From assembly GCF_020809045.1 (NCBI RefSeq), contig NZ_CP078079.1, forward strand, positions 1,922,001-1,986,000: 64,000 nucleotides of DNA, written 5' to 3'. Shown in pieces: positions 54,601 to 63,506 of the stretch (positions are counted from its first letter, which is position 1; each line of letters opens with the position of its first letter). The notes under the pieces were generated by a model. The model was not told the DNA's origin. It searched no databases and saw nothing but the letters and a program-made list of their open reading frames with translations. Position numbers and translations under genes: made by a program. This DNA comes from Pseudarthrobacter sp. L1SW (GTDB lineage: Bacteria > Actinomycetota > Actinomycetes > Actinomycetales > Micrococcaceae).

Positions 54601-55479
54601 TCAGTACCCCTGGGCATCGAGGAGCGCGTCTTCCTCTTCCTCCGACGTGGCCTTCTTACGCTTCTTCGGAGCAGGCAAAGGACGACGGCTGGGTGCCCCG
54701 GACGCCGTGCGGGGCGCACCTTCGGGGGTCTCGTCGTCGTCCTCTGCATCAATGGCCGCATTGCGCGCCTGCTGCCGTGCCGCGTAGCCGAAGCCGACGA
54801 ACATCAGGACGCCGAACGCAAACCACTGCAGCGAGTAGGAAAGGTGTGTGCCTTCCTCCGTGGAGGGCTTCGGGAAGGGGAACGGCATCTCCGCCGCAGG
54901 CGGCGTCTCCGACGCGAGCTGGCCGTACGCGCCGGCCAGCAGCGGGTATCCAAGCTGGGCGGAATAGGCGGGAAGGTCGATGGACGCGAGCTGGCCCTCC
55001 GGCGCGCCCCGCTGGAGTTCGGGCTCGGGATGCTTCAAGCGGACGACGGCGGTCACCTCACCGGGAGGGGGCGCCGGCACCGAGTCGGGGCTGCCGGGAT
55101 TCCGGTTGCCGATAGGCAGCCACCCACGGTCGATCACGACGGTTTCACCCGTGGTCAGCCGGAACGGGACCACCACTTCGTAGCCAGGCTGGCCGTTGAG
55201 CGGACGGTTCCGGACCACGCGCTGGCCCTCGACAAGATAGGTTCCCCGGAGCTCCACCTGTGTCCACTCCATGGCGGGGTCCAGCCGCCTGAATTGTTCC
55301 TTGGCGTCCGCGAACGGAATGGGCGCCGCGGAGTAGTTGGTGACGACGCGGTTGATCTCCGCGAGGGTCTCCGCGCGCCGGTCCATTTGCCAGCGGCCCA
55401 GGAACACGCAGGCGGAGGCAAAGACCGCGGCCAGCAGAAGATAACCCAGCCACTTGCTGGAGAAGAGGAAACGGTACAT
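54601..55479 (-). CDS. SURF1-family cytochrome oxidase assembly protein
   Basis: A 292-residue SURF1/Shy1 protein. N-terminal helix YLLLAAVFASACVFLGRWQMDRR (about 12-34), then the periplasmic domain with RLDPAMEWTQVELRGTYL and VVVPFRLTTGETVVIDRGWLP, and the C-terminal helix YSLQWFAFGVLMFVGFGY (about 220-240), then a charged Glu/Lys-rich tail. SURF1 helps insert heme A into oxidase subunit I; ctaA and ctaB are elsewhere in the window. The gene abuts the small Cys/His protein without a gap. Confidence 0.92.
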   Translation of the reverse strand: MYRFLFSSKWLGYLLLAAVFASACVFLGRWQMDRRAETLAEINRVVTNYSAAPIPFADAKEQFRRLDPAMEWTQVELRGTYLVEGQRVVRNRPLNGQPGYEVVVPFRLTTGETVVIDRGWLPIGNRNPGSPDSVPAPPPGEVTAVVRLKHPEPELQRGAPEGQLASIDLPAYSAQLGYPLLAGAYGQLASETPPAAEMPFPFPKPSTEEGTHLSYSLQWFAFGVLMFVGFGYAARQQARNAAIDAEDDDETPEGAPRTASGAPSRRPLPAPKKRKKATSEEEEDALLDAQGY

Positions 55480-55749
55480 TCAGTTGTCCTGCTCCAGGTC
55501 ACCGGGGGCAAGGTAGTCCACAAGGGGGAGGGTTTCCTTCCACAGCCCCCTCGTTTGGAGGTAGTCTTCCAGCCAGTCCCGGTGGTCCGCGCAGGCCAGC
55601 CAGGTTTTGCGGCGCTCGGGGGTGTGGATCTTCGGGTTGTTCCACAGGAGCTGCCAGGACGCCTGCACCCGGCACGCTTTGCGGGAGCAGATGGCTCCGG
55701 CGTCGGCCATCGGGGGATTGGTGCCGGCAGCGAAATCAAAGATGCTCAT
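55480..55749 (-). CDS. Small Cys/His protein linked to SURF1 (unknown function)
   Basis: An 89-residue protein not recognised by name. It has Cys21, Cys26, Cys53 and His56 in a C-X4-C ... C-X2-H pattern (AICSRKACRV; LACADHRDWL), suited to bind one metal ion. It is rich in Trp. The gene is back to back with SURF1 (start codon directly after the stop) and overlaps DUF3099 by 4 bp (ATGA), so the three form one operon. Metal or heme handling for the oxidase is possible but unproven. Confidence 0.75.
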   Translation of the reverse strand: MSIFDFAAGTNPPMADAGAICSRKACRVQASWQLLWNNPKIHTPERRKTWLACADHRDWLEDYLQTRGLWKETLPLVDYLAPGDLEQDN

Positions 55750-56177
55750 GATGCCTTCCGCTCCTGCCCGGATGTTGTTTCGTCGTCGTCCTCAATCAGC
55801 TCGCCCTGAAGGACCTCGCTGCCCTGCTCCCCGCCGGCGGACGGGGGCGCGCTCTCGAGTTCCGCCAGCGGTGCAGAGTCCAGCAGCAGGTCGCTGTGCC
55901 CTTCCGCTTTATCGCTGCCGTTGGCTATGACCACCGCAATCCAGGGCAGGAAGACTGCTCCGGCCACCGCGATGATCTTGAACCAGCCGTCCACCACGAA
56001 GATCAGGATCAGGCACACCATGCGGATTCCCATGGCCAGGGCGTACTTGATCATGCGCTGCCGCATGTCCTCCGAATGGGCCGCGGCAGCATCCGTGATG
56101 CTGTGGACCTCCGCGTCACCGGAGAACCTGCCAGGTTCCCCGGGCGCGGATTGTCCCGCATGGTTTTCAAGGGTCAC
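55746..56177 (-). CDS. DUF3099 membrane protein
   Basis: A 143-residue protein with the DUF3099 core: SITDAAAAHSEDMRQRMIKYALAM followed by two membrane helices (about 48-64 and 67-86; MVCLILIFVVDGW, KIIAVAGAVFLPWIAVVIA). The C-terminal 50 residues are acidic and low-complexity. Function unknown. It starts with GTG and heads the DUF3099-small protein-SURF1 operon. Confidence 0.85.
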   Translation of the reverse strand: MTLENHAGQSAPGEPGRFSGDAEVHSITDAAAAHSEDMRQRMIKYALAMGIRMVCLILIFVVDGWFKIIAVAGAVFLPWIAVVIANGSDKAEGHSDLLLDSAPLAELESAPPSAGGEQGSEVLQGELIEDDDETTSGQERKAS

Positions 56178-56258
56178 GGTGATTTATCACGCTCCAAAGG
56201 CTTAGCTCAATTCTCTCACCATCGGCAGTGGCACCCAAACCCGGACAGGGCCGGAGGC

Positions 56259-57056
<798 letters not shown>

Positions 57057-57088
57057 CAGTAGCGGCCAACTAGCAGCACGGCCCTTCT

Positions 57089-57105
57089 TTGTGTGGGTCA
57101 CACAA
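57089..57105. promoter_or_regulatory. Inverted repeat between fabG and the SDR gene
   Basis: TTGTGTG-GGT-CACACAA, 7-bp arms with a 3-base centre. It lies 33 bases after the fabG stop and 77 bases before the SDR start. It may be an operator or a weak terminator. Confidence 0.35.
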
Positions 57106-57181
57106 GGGAATTGGCCAAGGCCGCTGGCATGATGGACTGCAGGCCATCAGCAATTTAGACGTTTCAGACAAAGGAGCCCGC

Positions 57182-57946
57182 ATGGGACTGCTGGATAACA
57201 AGACTGCCATCGTGACCGGATCCTCCCGCGGCATCGGCGCGGAGGTGGCGAAGAACCTGGCCAAGGAGGGCGCCGCCGTCGTGGTCAACTACCGCCAGAA
57301 GGCTCCACGCGCCAACAAGGTGGTGCAGGGCATCGAGGCCGACGGCGGCCGGGCCGTGGCAGTGGGCGCCGACCTCACCAGCCAGGAGGGCGTGCAGGCC
57401 CTCGCCAGCGCCGCCATGGAAAACTTCGGCTCGCTGGACATCCTGGTGCTGAACGCCTCCGGCGGCATGGAAACCGGCATGGGCGAGGACTACGCACTCA
57501 AGCTGAACCGCGACGCCCAGATCAACATGCTCAACGCCGCCGTGCCCCTGATGAAGGAAGGCTCCCGCGTGGTGTTCGTGACCAGCCACCAGGCCCACTT
57601 CATCAACACCGTGCCCACCATGGAAGCCTACGAGCCCGTTGCCCGCAGCAAGCGCGCCGGGGAGGACGCCCTGCGCGAACTCATCCCAAGTCTGGCTGAG
57701 AAGGGCATCACCCTGGTGGTGGTGTCCGGCGACATGATCGAGGGCACCGTCACCGCCACGCTCCTGGACCGCTCCACCCCCGGTGCCATCGAAGCCCGCC
57801 GCGCTGAGGCCGGAAAGCTTTACTCCGTGGAGGAGTTCGCTGAGGTGGTGGCCAGCATGGCCACGGCCGACGTCGAATCCGGCCACACCGAATACGCCGG
57901 CGGCGCCGACTACTTCGGCAAGGGCGCCGGCCAGGCCACAAGTTAG
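57182..57946 (+). CDS. SDR-family oxidoreductase with displaced active-site Tyr/Lys
   Basis: A 254-residue Rossmann-fold protein. The cofactor motif TGSSRGIGAEVA (about 12-23) is standard and Asn-Ala-Ser-Gly replaces the NAG motif. At the active site Ser135 (VFVTSHQAH) is present, but the YxxxK motif is not: the nearest pair is Tyr150 and Lys157 (AYEPVARSKRAG), seven apart. Catalysis may be altered, or another Tyr takes over. AAGGAG at 57171-57176 fixes the start. Substrate unknown. Confidence 0.88.
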   Translation: MGLLDNKTAIVTGSSRGIGAEVAKNLAKEGAAVVVNYRQKAPRANKVVQGIEADGGRAVAVGADLTSQEGVQALASAAMENFGSLDILVLNASGGMETGMGEDYALKLNRDAQINMLNAAVPLMKEGSRVVFVTSHQAHFINTVPTMEAYEPVARSKRAGEDALRELIPSLAEKGITLVVVSGDMIEGTVTATLLDRSTPGAIEARRAEAGKLYSVEEFAEVVASMATADVESGHTEYAGGADYFGKGAGQATS

Positions 57947-57972
57947 CCCCCGCGCTGCCCCCACACGACACG

Positions 57973-58015
57973 GCAGTCCGCGGCAATGTCCCTTCCGGAC
58001 ATTGCCGCGGACTGC
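57973..58015. terminator. Bidirectional terminator hairpin
   Basis: A perfect 19-bp stem: GCAGTCCGCGGCAATGTCC at 57973-57991 and its complement at 57997-58015, loop of 5 bases. It lies between convergent SDR and serB genes. Confidence 0.8.
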
Positions 58016-58064
58016 TCGCCATCCGCGCCCTGACGCCGTGCGCCCATCTCGCGGTTAATGGGTG

Positions 58065-58958
58065 TCAGACGCCGGCGACGTACCTGACGGCGTCGAGGTA
58101 CGGCATGTTAACGGCGGCGTCGGCAACGGCACGCACTGCGGGCTTGGCGTTGAAAGCGATGCCGATGCCGGCCGCGCCCAGCATGTCCAGGTCGTTGGCG
58201 CCGTCGCCCACGGCCACGGTGTGCTCCAGCGCGATGCCCTCGGATGCTGCCCATTCACGCAGGTATTTTTCCTTGGCCGCCCGGTCCACAACAGCGCCCA
58301 GCACCTTGCCCGTCAGTGCGCCGTCCACGATCTCCAGCTCGTTCGCCTGCCAGTGGTGCAGGCCCAGCTCATCGGCGATCGGCTCCAGGATCTGGTTAAA
58401 ACCACCCGAAACAACGGCAACCACGTGGCCGGCGGCCTTGAAGGCGGCCACCAGTTCGCCGGCGCCCAGGCTCAGCTTTACTTCCTGCCGAACGGAATGG
58501 ACGACGTCGGCCGGCAGCCCCGCGAGAACCGCCACCCGGGCGTGGAGGCTTTGGGCGAAGTCCAGTTCCCCGCGCATCGCAGCTTCGGTGACGGCGGCTA
58601 CTTCTTCCCGTTTTCCTGCATAGGCGGCCAAGAGTTCGATGACCTCCTGCTGGATCAGGGTGGAGTCCACGTCCATGATCAGGAGCTTGCGTTCAGCTGA
58701 CCGCAGACCGGCAGGGACCAGTGCGGTGTCCATCCCGCTGATGGAGGCCTCCGCCACTGCATGGCGGAGGGCAGCGAGGCCAGCGGCCGTGGCATCGGGA
58801 AGCGCCAGGTCCGCGACGTGGACCTGGTACCGCTCGTCGCCAAGGCTGGCCTCGGACAGCACGGCGGCGCCGTGCGCAGTGAAGATGGAACGGAGCTGCT
58901 CCAGCCCGGTTGGAGACAGTTTCAGGCCGTAGCTGACCGCAGTCACGTTCGAAGTCAT
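58065..58958 (-). CDS. serB: Phosphoserine phosphatase
   Basis: A 297-residue SerB: last step of serine biosynthesis. The HAD core has LIMDVDSTLIQQEVIELLA (about 113-131, nucleophile Asp), VVSGGFNQILEPIADEL (motif II Ser) and VGDGANDLDMLGAAGIGIAF (motif IV). About 100 N-terminal residues form an ACT-like region with YQVHVADLALPDATAAG. Convergent with the SDR gene and divergent from map. Confidence 0.95.
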   Translation of the reverse strand: MTSNVTAVSYGLKLSPTGLEQLRSIFTAHGAAVLSEASLGDERYQVHVADLALPDATAAGLAALRHAVAEASISGMDTALVPAGLRSAERKLLIMDVDSTLIQQEVIELLAAYAGKREEVAAVTEAAMRGELDFAQSLHARVAVLAGLPADVVHSVRQEVKLSLGAGELVAAFKAAGHVVAVVSGGFNQILEPIADELGLHHWQANELEIVDGALTGKVLGAVVDRAAKEKYLREWAASEGIALEHTVAVGDGANDLDMLGAAGIGIAFNAKPAVRAVADAAVNMPYLDAVRYVAGV

Positions 58959-59060
58959 GCCTGCAATCTTAGCCAGCGGGCAAGGGGTCCCTTGAATTCA
59001 TTTCACGGTTGCTGGAAGGTGGCAGGCGGACAGCAATAACGGTTGCACGTGGAGGAACCT

Positions 59061-59834
59061 ATGATTGAGCTGCTCACGCCCCGCGAAGTGGACGAGGCCC
59101 GTGTTTCAGGCCAGTTCGTGGCCAAGACCCTGGCGGCGCTGAGGGACAGAATCCGGCCGGGGACCAACCTCCTGGAAATCAACGACTGGGCTGCGTCCAT
59201 GATCGAGGCCGCGGGGGCGCGCTCCTGCTACGTCGACTATGCTCCCTCGTTTGGGCGCGGCCCCTTTGGGAAAGTCATCTGCACTTCCGTCAACGATGCG
59301 GTTCTGCACGGGCTGCCCCATGACTACGTGCTGGGGGACGGGGACCTGCTGACGCTGGATTTCGCCGCGGGTGTCGACGGGTGGGTTACCGACTCCGCAA
59401 TCAGCTTTGTTGTAGGGAAGTCTTCTGCGCCCCGAGACCTTCACATGATCGAGGCCACTGAGAAGGCTCTTGTGGCTGGTATCGGTGCCGCGCAGCCTGG
59501 AGCCCGCATCGGAGACATCTCCCACGCGATCGGCTCGGTGCTTGAAGCGGCAGGGTTCCAGGTCAACACCCAGTTCGGCGGACACGGCGTCGGGAGCACC
59601 ATGCACCAGGACCCGCACATTCCGAATACCGGTAAACCCGGGCGCGGATACGTGCTTCGCCCGGGGCTGCTGTTGGCAATAGAACCGTGGATCATGGACG
59701 GCACCAGTGAGCTCGTCACCGCTCCGGATGGATGGACGCTGTGCAGTTCCAACGGCCGCCGGACGGCGCACTCGGAGCACACCGTAGCCGTCACCGAATC
59801 CGGTCCGATCGTCCTCACCCAACTGGCGGAATAG
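59061..59834 (+). CDS. map: Methionine aminopeptidase type I
   Basis: A 257-residue pita-bread metallopeptidase that removes N-terminal Met. Metal ligands: Asp in LDFAAGVDGWVTDSA (two Asp), His in GGHGVGSTMHQDPHI, Glu in IEPWIMDG and Glu in HSEHTVAVTE; substrate His is in HGLPHD. GGAGG at 59051-59055 supports ATG at 59061 rather than the upstream codon at 59043. It carries no N-terminal zinc finger extension. Confidence 0.94.
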   Translation: MIELLTPREVDEARVSGQFVAKTLAALRDRIRPGTNLLEINDWAASMIEAAGARSCYVDYAPSFGRGPFGKVICTSVNDAVLHGLPHDYVLGDGDLLTLDFAAGVDGWVTDSAISFVVGKSSAPRDLHMIEATEKALVAGIGAAQPGARIGDISHAIGSVLEAAGFQVNTQFGGHGVGSTMHQDPHIPNTGKPGRGYVLRPGLLLAIEPWIMDGTSELVTAPDGWTLCSSNGRRTAHSEHTVAVTESGPIVLTQLAE

Positions 59835-59840
59835 GCGCCA

Positions 59841-59858
59841 GGGGAGATCAGGCTCCCC
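59841..59858. terminator. Small hairpin between map and the methyltransferase gene
   Basis: GGGGAG (59841-59846) pairs with CTCCCC (59853-59858) over a 6-base loop. Its position between convergent genes fits a terminator; there is no T-tract. Confidence 0.4.
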
Positions 59859-59881
59859 GCCTGTAGCCTGGCCGCTCGTGG

Positions 59882-60481
59882 TCAGGCAAGGCGGGCGCTG
59901 ATTGCGGCATGCGGCCGGTGGCCGGTGCCAGTTCGTCTCTCAATGGAAACTGTTCCGAAGCCAGTGGATTCGAGCAGCTTGGTAACGCCTTTGACTGGCC
60001 ATGAGTAGGCAGGCGTCACGGCATGCGGAAACCTCTGGATTTCCGGGCTCTCAAACAAGCCCACCAGGAGATCCCCGCCCGGGCCCAGGGACCGTGCCAG
60101 TTCCTGGAGAACGGGAGGAACCTCGTTGGGTTCAAGGTGGATCAGTGAGTACCAGGCAAGGATGCCGGCGGCCGCGCCCGCCGGGGCTCCAAGGCTTGTA
60201 AGGGACGCTTCGCGGAAAGGAATCCCGGGAAAGCGGTCTTTTGCCTGCTCAATGAATGCCGGCACCACATCGATACCTTCGACGACGGCCCCCTGGTCCG
60301 CGAGGAATTTCGTCCAGTGCCCGGGCCCGCAGCCTACATCCAGCACTGGCCCGACGACGGCTCCAGCCCATTTAGCAATGAGTTGCCGGTCTGCCGGGTG
60401 TGCTGACTCCACGTCCCCGAAGCGTGCAATGTACTCGGCAGCCCGGCTTGAGTATGCGGCCTGGACTAGTGCCTCCGTCAT
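59882..60481 (-). CDS. Class I SAM-dependent methyltransferase
   Basis: A 199-residue methyltransferase with SAM motif I VLDVGCGPGHWTKFL (about 47-61), motif II VEGIDVVPAFIEQA and the following GILAWYSLIHLEPNE. The substrate is not recognisable. Start ATG at 60481. Its promoter region is shared with the divergent ABC ATPase. Confidence 0.85.
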   Translation of the reverse strand: MTEALVQAAYSSRAAEYIARFGDVESAHPADRQLIAKWAGAVVGPVLDVGCGPGHWTKFLADQGAVVEGIDVVPAFIEQAKDRFPGIPFREASLTSLGAPAGAAAGILAWYSLIHLEPNEVPPVLQELARSLGPGGDLLVGLFESPEIQRFPHAVTPAYSWPVKGVTKLLESTGFGTVSIERRTGTGHRPHAAISARLA

Positions 60482-60576
60482 GAAGCCACCCTACTTTGGT
60501 GAAGCATTCGCGCCGGCCCTTCCTGATGCGACTTTCCGGCACCATGACCAGTTATCAGTCAGCCTCTTTTTTGTCC

Positions 60577-60590
60577 TAGTGTCTATTCCT
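60577..60590 (+). promoter_or_regulatory. Leaderless promoter of the ABC ATPase gene
   Basis: TAGTGT (60577-60582) fits a -10 box and ends eight bases before the ATG at 60591; no ribosome site is present. Confidence 0.5.
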
Positions 60591-61376
<786 letters not shown>

Positions 61377-61393
61377 CGCGGCACTGCATCACC

Positions 61394-62179
61394 TTGGATC
61401 TTCTCAGCAGCATCTTTGTGTCCATCGCCGGCCTGTGGGCCGGAACCATCAACGCCGTCGTGGGCTCCGGCACCCTGGTGACGTTCCCCGTGCTCATCGC
61501 CCTTGGCGTCGCCCCGGTTGTGGCCTCCATGAGCAACGCCATGGGCCTTGTCTTCGGCACGGCAGCCGGAGCGTTCGGGTACCGGCGCGAGCTGAAGGGC
61601 CGCGGCCGCCAGCTGATGCGGCTCCTGCCCGCATCACTCCTGGGCGGCATCTCTGGTGCATGGCTGCTCCTGCACCTGCCTGAGAGGGTCTTCCACTACG
61701 CAGCCCCCGTCCTCATTGTCCTTGCCCTCCTTATGGTGGTGTTCCAGCCGCGCCTGCAGGCGTGGGTGCGTTCCCGGGAGGAAAACCCGGAGCACGCAGT
61801 CCGGGACAAGCGGCACGGTATCCTCCTGGTGGTTCTGGTCTATGCGGCCGGGGTCTACGGCGGGTACTTCGTCGCTGCCCAGGGCATCCTGCTGGTCGGC
61901 ATCCTCGGCATTTTCCTTACCGGCACTATCCAGAACGCCAATGCCATGAAGAACATCCTGGTCCTGGGCGTGAACCTGGTGGCTGCGGTGTCCTACGTCC
62001 TATTCGCGTTCGACCGGATCAACTGGCTGGTGGTGCTCCTGATTGCCGTGAGTTCCAGCATCGGCGGGCTCGTTGGAGCCAAGGTGGGCCGCAAACTCTC
62101 GCCCACCGTGCTGCGCGGCGTGATCCTGGCCCTGGGCCTGGTGGCCCTCGGATTCATGATCGCCAATCTGCTGAAATAA
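61394..62179 (+). CDS. TSUP (TauE/SafE) family membrane protein
   Basis: A 261-residue membrane protein with about eight helices in two repeats: LWAGTINAVVGSGTLVTFPVLIA near the start and GVYGGYFVAAQGILLVGILG in the second half. The family exports or imports sulfur-containing organoanions such as sulfite or sulfoacetate. Start TTG. Co-directional with the ABC ATPase (17 bp) and the methyltransferase (7 bp). Confidence 0.88.
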   Translation: MDLLSSIFVSIAGLWAGTINAVVGSGTLVTFPVLIALGVAPVVASMSNAMGLVFGTAAGAFGYRRELKGRGRQLMRLLPASLLGGISGAWLLLHLPERVFHYAAPVLIVLALLMVVFQPRLQAWVRSREENPEHAVRDKRHGILLVVLVYAAGVYGGYFVAAQGILLVGILGIFLTGTIQNANAMKNILVLGVNLVAAVSYVLFAFDRINWLVVLLIAVSSSIGGLVGAKVGRKLSPTVLRGVILALGLVALGFMIANLLK

Positions 62180-62186
62180 TCACCCG

Positions 62187-62996
62187 GTGACAATCCACTA
62201 TCTCGAATCCGCCGCGGACCCCCGGGTCTCCGACTACACGCAGCTCACCGACGTGCACCTGCGCAAGCTCCGGGAACCGGCTGAAGGCATGTACATTGCC
62301 GAATCCTCCCGCGTCCTGCGCCGGGCGCTGGCGGCGGGTCACCAGCCGCGCTCCTTTTTCCTCGCGGAAAAGTGGCTGGACGACCTGCAGGACGTCCTGG
62401 CCGCGCACCCGCAGGTCCCCGCCTTCATTGGCAGCGCCGCCCTGCTGGAGGAGATCACCGGTTTCCACCTGCACCGCGGTGCCATGGCGGCCATGCAGCG
62501 CCCGGCCCCGGTTCCGCTGCCGGAGCTGCTGGCCGGTGCCCGCAGGGTGGCCGTCCTCGAGGACATTGTGGACCACACGAACGTTGGCGCGATCTTCCGC
62601 TCCGCCGCCGCGCTGGACATCGACGCCGTCCTCGTTTCCCCCCGCTGCGGCGACCCGCTCTACCGCCGGAGCGTCCGGGTGAGCATGGGCACCGTCTTCC
62701 AGGTGCCGTGGGCCAGGCTAACCAGCTGGCCCCAGGATCTCCTCCTGCTCAAGGACCACGGGTTCACGGTTGCAGCGCTGGAGCTCACCGAGGACGCGCA
62801 GGACGTGGACGCGGTGGCTGCCCGGAACCCGGAAAAGCTCGCCCTGGTGCTCGGCACGGAAGGCGCCGGAATGAGCGCCGGGACGCTCGCCGCCGTCGAC
62901 CTCGCCGTGAAGATCCCCATGCGAAACGGCGTGGACTCCCTGAATGTTGCGGCGGCATCGGCGGTGGCCTTCTGGGAGCTGCGCCCCCGGGACTAG
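62187..62996 (+). CDS. TrmH/SpoU-family RNA 2'-O-methyltransferase
   Basis: A 269-residue SPOUT enzyme: a substrate-binding N-terminal domain (YIAESSRVLRRALAAG), then the trefoil-knot domain with motif 1 DHTNVGAIFRSAAAL, motif 2 LVLGTEGAGMSAGT and motif 3 IPMRNGVDSLNVAAASAVAFWEL. The RNA target (tRNA or 23S rRNA) cannot be told. Start GTG, 7 bp after TSUP. Confidence 0.9.
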   Translation: MTIHYLESAADPRVSDYTQLTDVHLRKLREPAEGMYIAESSRVLRRALAAGHQPRSFFLAEKWLDDLQDVLAAHPQVPAFIGSAALLEEITGFHLHRGAMAAMQRPAPVPLPELLAGARRVAVLEDIVDHTNVGAIFRSAAALDIDAVLVSPRCGDPLYRRSVRVSMGTVFQVPWARLTSWPQDLLLLKDHGFTVAALELTEDAQDVDAVAARNPEKLALVLGTEGAGMSAGTLAAVDLAVKIPMRNGVDSLNVAAASAVAFWELRPRD

Positions 62997-63031
62997 GGCC
63001 GGAACGCCGTTCGCGGGCACAGTGGTTATCC

Positions 63032-63046
63032 GCTATTATTGATAGC
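63032..63046 (+). promoter_or_regulatory. Palindrome on a -10-like box upstream of rpmE2
   Basis: GCTAT-TATTG-ATAGC (63032-63046) has 5-bp arms and overlaps TATTAT (63034-63039), a good -10. It is 92 bases from the rpmE2 start. Confidence 0.35.
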
Positions 63047-63137
63047 TGGCTGCCCTGCGCTTCACGGCACAGAACACGGCCATCCCATTCATACCTGGCA
63101 GCTGGCAAAATCCAGTTGTGCGAACAAAGGTCCCATT

Positions 63138-63395
63138 ATGAAGTCTGATATCCACCCGAAGTACGAAGCTGTTGTTTTCAACGACCTGGCTTCCGGCACG
63201 AAGTTCCTGACCAAGTCCACCGTTTCTTCCTCGAAGACCATCGAGTGGGAAGACGGCAACACCTACCCGGTCATCGACGTCGAAATCTCCTCCGAGTCCC
63301 ACCCGTTCTACACGGGCAAGCAGCGCATCATGGACTCCGCAGGCCGCGTCGAGCGCTTCAACGCCCGCTTCAAGGGCTTCGGCGGCAAGAAGTAA
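63138..63395 (+). CDS. rpmE2: 50S ribosomal protein L31 type B (zinc-free)
   Basis: An 85-residue L31 of the zinc-independent type: [43 protein letters not shown] and [13 protein letters not shown]. It contains no cysteine, so the CxxC zinc site of type A is absent. Such paralogues often replace zinc-L31 during zinc shortage. ATG at 63138 with AAAGG at 63126-63130. It is followed by a rho-independent terminator. Confidence 0.93.
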   Translation: MKSDIHPKYEAVVFNDLASGTKFLTKSTVSSSKTIEWEDGNTYPVIDVEISSESHPFYTGKQRIMDSAGRVERFNARFKGFGGKK

Positions 63396-63419
63396 CCACC
63401 TTCCGCAAGGTTCTTTGGG

Positions 63420-63453
63420 AAAGCCCGCACCGGTCAACGGTGCGGGCTTTCTG
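63420..63453 (+). terminator. Rho-independent terminator after rpmE2
   Basis: AAAGCCCGCACCG (63420-63432) pairs perfectly with 63438-63450 over a GTCAA loop; the right arm ends in TTT followed by CTG. Confidence 0.75.
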
Positions 63454-63506
63454 CGTTCCCGCCACCCGTTACTGGCGTGCGCCGCTTTTGGGGCAGGATT
63501 GATGGC

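Noticed and set aside
60126..60590. N-terminal extension of the ABC ATPase
   Set aside because: The frame is open upstream only as antisense of the methyltransferase; the ATG at 60591 gives a normal ATPase length and has a fitting leaderless promoter.
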